Shown here: piece after piece, positions 61,130 to 64,000 of the stretch
Numbering within the stretch: the stretch's first letter is position 1
How the letters are laid out: the number at the start of each line of letters is the position of its first letter
Assembly (NCBI RefSeq): GCF_003096035.1
Contig: NZ_CP029186.1
Coordinates: forward strand, 881,001-945,000
Source of the DNA: Flavobacterium album
GTDB taxonomy: Bacteria > Bacteroidota > Bacteroidia > Flavobacteriales > Flavobacteriaceae
DNA: 64,000 nucleotides
Reading direction: 5' to 3'
The notes under the pieces: generated by a model
The model's database searches: none
Told to the model about the DNA's origin: nothing
Seen by the model: only the letters and a program-made list of their open reading frames with translations
Program-made: the position numbers and the translations under genes

Positions 61130-62548
61130 ATGAAATTTTCCAAATACTTATTGATAGGCGCACTTTCGGCAGGTTTTCTTACCGGATGTGCCAATGACGA
61201 TGATTATGATGCGCCGGTAATGGAATGCATTAACCCGGGACTGACGGTAACAAAATCTGTCTCTGATATTTTAGCCACAGCTACCGCTACACCAACGCAA
61301 TATACGCAGGATGACATTATCGAAGCTTATGTTACATCAAGTGATGAGCGCGGTGCTTTCTTTAAAATTGTTTCCCTCCAGACACACCCGACGGACGGAT
61401 CTGCGCCAATCGGTTTCAGTATCAATATTGACGGGGCGGGATTATTTACACAGGGTTTTGTACCGGGTACAAAAGTAATGATCAAGCTTAAAGATCTTTA
61501 CTATGGTATCGATTTCGGTTCCCTTGAAATTGGTGCTCTATTTGAAGGACAGGTTGGCAGGATTTCTGAGCAAACCTACAAAGACCATATTTTTGTTAAC
61601 ACTTGCGAGAAACTTGAAGAGGCAGACCTGGTAACGCACATGACGGTAGCCCAGGCGCTAAATGATGCTAACATCAACAGGCTTATCGAGCTTGATAATG
61701 TAGAGTTCCTCGAGGCTTCTTTCGGATACAAATTATATGACGAAAGCGCACCTACTGCTAATGGTAATAACCCGCAAACCATTGGTGGGGCTACGAACCA
61801 TCAGCTGATCGACCAGGAAGGCAACAAGATCGTTTTCAGGACAAGCAGCTTTGCTAACTTCTCAGGAATGAAGATCCCTGAAGGTTCAGGAAAAGTAAGG
61901 GGTGTACTGACTAAATTCCTGGATACGTACCAGTTTGTAGCACGTTATGACACGGATATCAAATTGGATCAGCCAAGGTTTACACCGGTAGAGAACAGCG
62001 CTTCTGCACTGGGCGGTACTGCAATAGCCTATTCCGGATCATTTACCGAGGATTTCGAAAGCTATACGGCAGGCCTTACCACTTTCCCTAAATATGTAAA
62101 TGACTACACTACCGGCGGAAGGTATTGGCAATTGAAATCATTCTCGAACAATGAATATATCGAGATGTCCTCATTCAACGGTGCGGGCAATCAGGGCGTA
62201 ACTGCTAAAACGTATTTCTTCGTGCCCGTAAACTTCGATGCTGCCAGCACCTTCTCATTTGATAAGGAAATCCGTTATATGGCAGGCCAGTGCCTTAAAG
62301 TTTACCGTGCCGATGCAGGTACTTATATCCCAAGAACAGCTTTCAATGTAGCAAACTTTGTAGATATTACGTCGCAGTTCACCGGGCTTACATACCCTGC
62401 GACAGGCCAGTCTCAGAATACTTTCTCAACAGCCGGCACTTACAACATTCCTGCTTCTGTTACAGGAAACGGCTTCATTGTATTTGAATATTCCGGAGGC
62501 GGAACAGTTACAACCACTGTACAGATAGATAATATTTCAGCGAACTAA
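61130..62548 (+). CDS. DUF5689 domain lipoprotein
   Basis: A 472-aa lipoprotein with signal MKFSKYLLIGALSAGFLTGC (lipobox Cys20) and the acidic export stretch NDDDYDAP. Residues ~30-270 match DUF5689: DIIEAYVTSSDERGAFFKIV, ISEQTYKDHIFVNT, and NRLIELDNVEFLEASFG. A second jelly-roll domain follows (about 295-470: FTEDFESYTAGLTTFPKYVN, VQIDNISAN at the end), similar in type to the preceding lipoprotein. DUF5689 proteins often occur with secreted EEP nucleases in flavobacteria (from memory). It is the last gene of the receptor operon, with a strong terminator 20 bases downstream. Confidence 0.88.
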   Translation: MKFSKYLLIGALSAGFLTGCANDDDYDAPVMECINPGLTVTKSVSDILATATATPTQYTQDDIIEAYVTSSDERGAFFKIVSLQTHPTDGSAPIGFSINIDGAGLFTQGFVPGTKVMIKLKDLYYGIDFGSLEIGALFEGQVGRISEQTYKDHIFVNTCEKLEEADLVTHMTVAQALNDANINRLIELDNVEFLEASFGYKLYDESAPTANGNNPQTIGGATNHQLIDQEGNKIVFRTSSFANFSGMKIPEGSGKVRGVLTKFLDTYQFVARYDTDIKLDQPRFTPVENSASALGGTAIAYSGSFTEDFESYTAGLTTFPKYVNDYTTGGRYWQLKSFSNNEYIEMSSFNGAGNQGVTAKTYFFVPVNFDAASTFSFDKEIRYMAGQCLKVYRADAGTYIPRTAFNVANFVDITSQFTGLTYPATGQSQNTFSTAGTYNIPASVTGNGFIVFEYSGGGTVTTTVQIDNISAN

Positions 62549-62567
62549 TACTGAGATTCAGATAGAC

Positions 62568-62597
62568 AAAACGGGGCGAAATGGCCCCGTTTTTTTA
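62568..62597 (+). terminator. Terminator of the TonB receptor operon
   Basis: AAAACGGGGC and GCCCCGTTTT pair around GAAATG, followed by more Ts. Confidence 0.9.
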
Positions 62598-62678
62598 TAG
62601 ATGATTGTTTTCATAACCCGTTTTTGAAAATGTAATACTGTAAAGGCTGTAGTATTATAACCCGCCGGGCTGATTTTG

Positions 62679-63263
62679 TTAATGCGAATATTTTTTCCTG
62701 ATCTCTTTAGCGATTTCCTTGTAGCAGCTCATGATAAGGTTGCGCTTAGGTTTTACGCTTAACCCTGTAGCCTCGTGAAGTTTTCCATATACAGATTGGC
62801 TGTAAACCATTTCACCCCGGTTCAGGTCATACACTTCTAATGTCACTTTAGCGTATCGTATAAGTTCGATATAATAGGTTTGATAGATTGCCTCAAAATT
62901 AACCTGATTTTTCCTTGTGCTTTCACACTTTACATTAATAAAATAATCGGATCCTGTACCCGTCTTTAGATCCAATATTATGGCCCTGTCAGGATTTAAA
63001 GGAATTTCTTTAGGCAAAATGATTGATCTTTCATTTACAGAATATTTCAAATTCCCTTTTAAATGTTTTGAAAAATCACTTACAATTTTTGCAGCTATTT
63101 CATCTTTCACATCGGGATCGGCCTTTACAGGCCCAAGCAGCCATTTCCCTTGCGAGAAATCCAGTCCTGCCGGCTGTACAAATTTTTCTTTGTTGTAAAA
63201 TTTCAGGGCGCAGGACGAAAGGGACAATAATACCATGCCAATTAGTACAATCCTAAATTTCAT
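62679..63263 (-). CDS. Lipoprotein, hypothetical
   Basis: A 194-aa lipoprotein: signal MKFRIVLIGMVLLSLSSC with the lipobox Cys18, then ALKFYNKEKFVQPAGLDFS. The body has a helix (DEIAAKIVSDFSKHLKGNLK), strands and a basic helical C-terminus (CYKEIAKEIRKKYSH). The layout is reminiscent of small envelope lipoproteins that hold a LptE- or GNA1162-like fold, but I cannot assign it. It is transcribed alone on the minus strand, and starts downstream of the tRNA-Ala terminator. Confidence 0.75.
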   Translation of the reverse strand: MKFRIVLIGMVLLSLSSCALKFYNKEKFVQPAGLDFSQGKWLLGPVKADPDVKDEIAAKIVSDFSKHLKGNLKYSVNERSIILPKEIPLNPDRAIILDLKTGTGSDYFINVKCESTRKNQVNFEAIYQTYYIELIRYAKVTLEVYDLNRGEMVYSQSVYGKLHEATGLSVKPKRNLIMSCYKEIAKEIRKKYSH

Positions 63264-63280
63264 GTAATGTTCTTAAATTA

Positions 63281-63311
63281 AAAAACCGCAACATTATCTG
63301 CTGCGGTTTTG
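63281..63311 (-). terminator. Terminator of tRNA-Ala
   Basis: AAAACCGCA and TGCGGTTTT pair. On the minus strand the hairpin lies 4 bases after the tRNA end and is followed by a U-run. Confidence 0.85.
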
Positions 63312-63314
63312 TTG

Positions 63315-63388
<74 letters not shown>

Positions 63389-63483
63389 AATAATTGACGG
63401 CAAATATACTGCATTTAAATTCCAAAATCCAAATATCAAATTACAAACTTTCAAAAAATCATTACTGCTCCCCTATAATATAT

Positions 63484-63491
63484 TAATTTTG
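63484..63491 (+). promoter_or_regulatory. -7 element of the enoyl-CoA hydratase gene
   Basis: A perfect TAATTTTG lies 16 bases before the ATG at 63507. The -33 box is not clear. Confidence 0.4.
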
Positions 63492-63506
63492 CAAAAAAAC
63501 AGCACA

Positions 63507-64000
63507 ATGAGCATTACAACAAGGCCACAGGGCTCACTCTACACTTCAATCCAAAACAAGATAGCAACGGTTGAATTCGGCCACCCGGCCAGCAATTCAT
63601 TCCCATCAGAATTATTACAGCGGCTTACCGACGAACTGAATACCCTGAGCCATAATACTGATGTAAATATTATCGTTCTGAAAAGCGAGGGCGAGAAAGC
63701 GTTTTGCGCCGGTGCGTCGTTTGATGAGCTGCTTGAAGTTTCCAATCTTGAAGAGGGTGCCGTATTCTTTTCCGGATTTGCCAATGTGATCAATGCGATG
63801 CGCAATTGCTCCAAGCTCATTATAGGCCGTATACAGGGCAAAGCTGTAGGCGGAGGTGTTGGGCTTGTCGCGGCGTGCGATTATGCCTTAGCGACCGTAG
63901 AAAGCGCTGTGAAGCTATCTGAATTTACCATTGGCATAGGCCCGTTCGTTATTGCACCTGCTGTAGAACGTAAAATGGGAAAAGCCGCCCTTGCCGAAAT
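63507..64000 (+). CDS. Enoyl-CoA hydratase/isomerase family protein (5' part)
   Basis: The first 164 codons of a crotonase-fold enzyme; the rest is beyond the window. It starts MSITTRPQGSLYTSIQNKIA. The oxyanion-hole elements are EKAFCAGASFDELLE (about residues 62-76) and GKAVGGGVGLVAACDYALAT (~111-130), followed by FTIGIGPF. The usual Glu of the hydratase pair falls in KLSEFTIGIGP (Glu138). Members hydrate enoyl-CoA in fatty-acid, phenylacetate or leucine breakdown. By pattern a methylglutaconyl-CoA hydratase or PaaG-like role is possible; the 3' end is needed to decide. Confidence 0.9.
   Translation, partial: MSITTRPQGSLYTSIQNKIATVEFGHPASNSFPSELLQRLTDELNTLSHNTDVNIIVLKSEGEKAFCAGASFDELLEVSNLEEGAVFFSGFANVINAMRNCSKLIIGRIQGKAVGGGVGLVAACDYALATVESAVKLSEFTIGIGPFVIAPAVERKMGKAALAE

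Overview
The window reads as chromosomal DNA of a Flavobacteriaceae bacterium (Bacteroidota), probably Flavobacterium or a close relative. The supporting signs are a type IX secretion C-terminal sorting domain, a TonB-dependent receptor followed by two surface lipoproteins, a b558-type sdhCAB operon, a moxR-Bat operon, several -7 elements of the form TAnnTTTG with few obvious Shine-Dalgarno sites, and many families of intergenic inverted repeats. Nearly all genes are housekeeping or common environmental functions. There is no prophage, CRISPR array, rRNA operon or canonical transposase.

Layout. 1-6.4 kb: the N-terminal part of ileS (minus), a secreted hypothetical protein, and a single-domain response regulator followed by a soluble double-PAS histidine kinase. 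6.5-8.6 kb: tRNA-Arg(CCU), then an AT-rich pocket with a SUKH-type immunity gene and an orphan. 8.7-11.6 kb: a minus-strand set of small enzymes and regulators (DinB-like, RidA, AraC, hemerythrin). 11.9-15 kb: a large type IX-secreted beta-propeller protein. 15.5-18.7 kb: divergent azoR/hxlR, an NTF2-like protein and an ammonium transporter. 19.2-21.8 kb: an AT-rich insert in which a small XRE regulator with a C-box-like operator overlaps a PD-(D/E)XK-like plus SF1 helicase (DUF2075) gene. 22-25.7 kb: sdhCAB. 26-29.6 kb: small proteins, pheS and cvpA. 29.7-39.7 kb: the moxR-DUF58-DUF4381-batA-batB-batC-batD-batE operon on the minus strand, with an S23 four-helix-bundle gene lodged between moxR and the DUF58 gene. 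39.8-46.3 kb: aldo/keto reductase, SDR, a second S23 gene, AlbA_2 protein, metallophosphatase, egtB-egtD. 46.3-50.4 kb: TPR protein and a pcfJ-like/rtcB pair preceded by two tandem 28-codon ORFs, each with its own hairpin terminator. 50.8-56.1 kb: a Crp-like regulator and an SDR sharing an identical palindrome, an antiquitin-type aldehyde dehydrogenase, CorA, 3-hydroxyanthranilate dioxygenase. 56.4-62.6 kb: an exported EEP-family nuclease/phosphatase divergent from a TonB receptor and two lipoproteins. The window ends with a lipoprotein, tRNA-Ala(GGC) and the start of an enoyl-CoA hydratase gene.

Four things stand out. (1) A restriction-controller-like regulator and operator drive a nuclease-helicase with no methyltransferase nearby, a candidate defence locus. 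(2) A GTTCCGGGTTTCGGGTTC-type repeat sits within a few bases of stop codons, always in the same orientation. Both S23 genes lie between inverted copies of it, an arrangement like REP/RAYT elements but with a different protein. (3) Two related 28-aa ORFs, each ending in a terminator, lie upstream of pcfJ-rtcB. (4) A perfect 18-bp palindrome is shared by a Crp-family regulator gene and the next gene, an SDR.

All functional calls come from reading the sequence; no database search was run.
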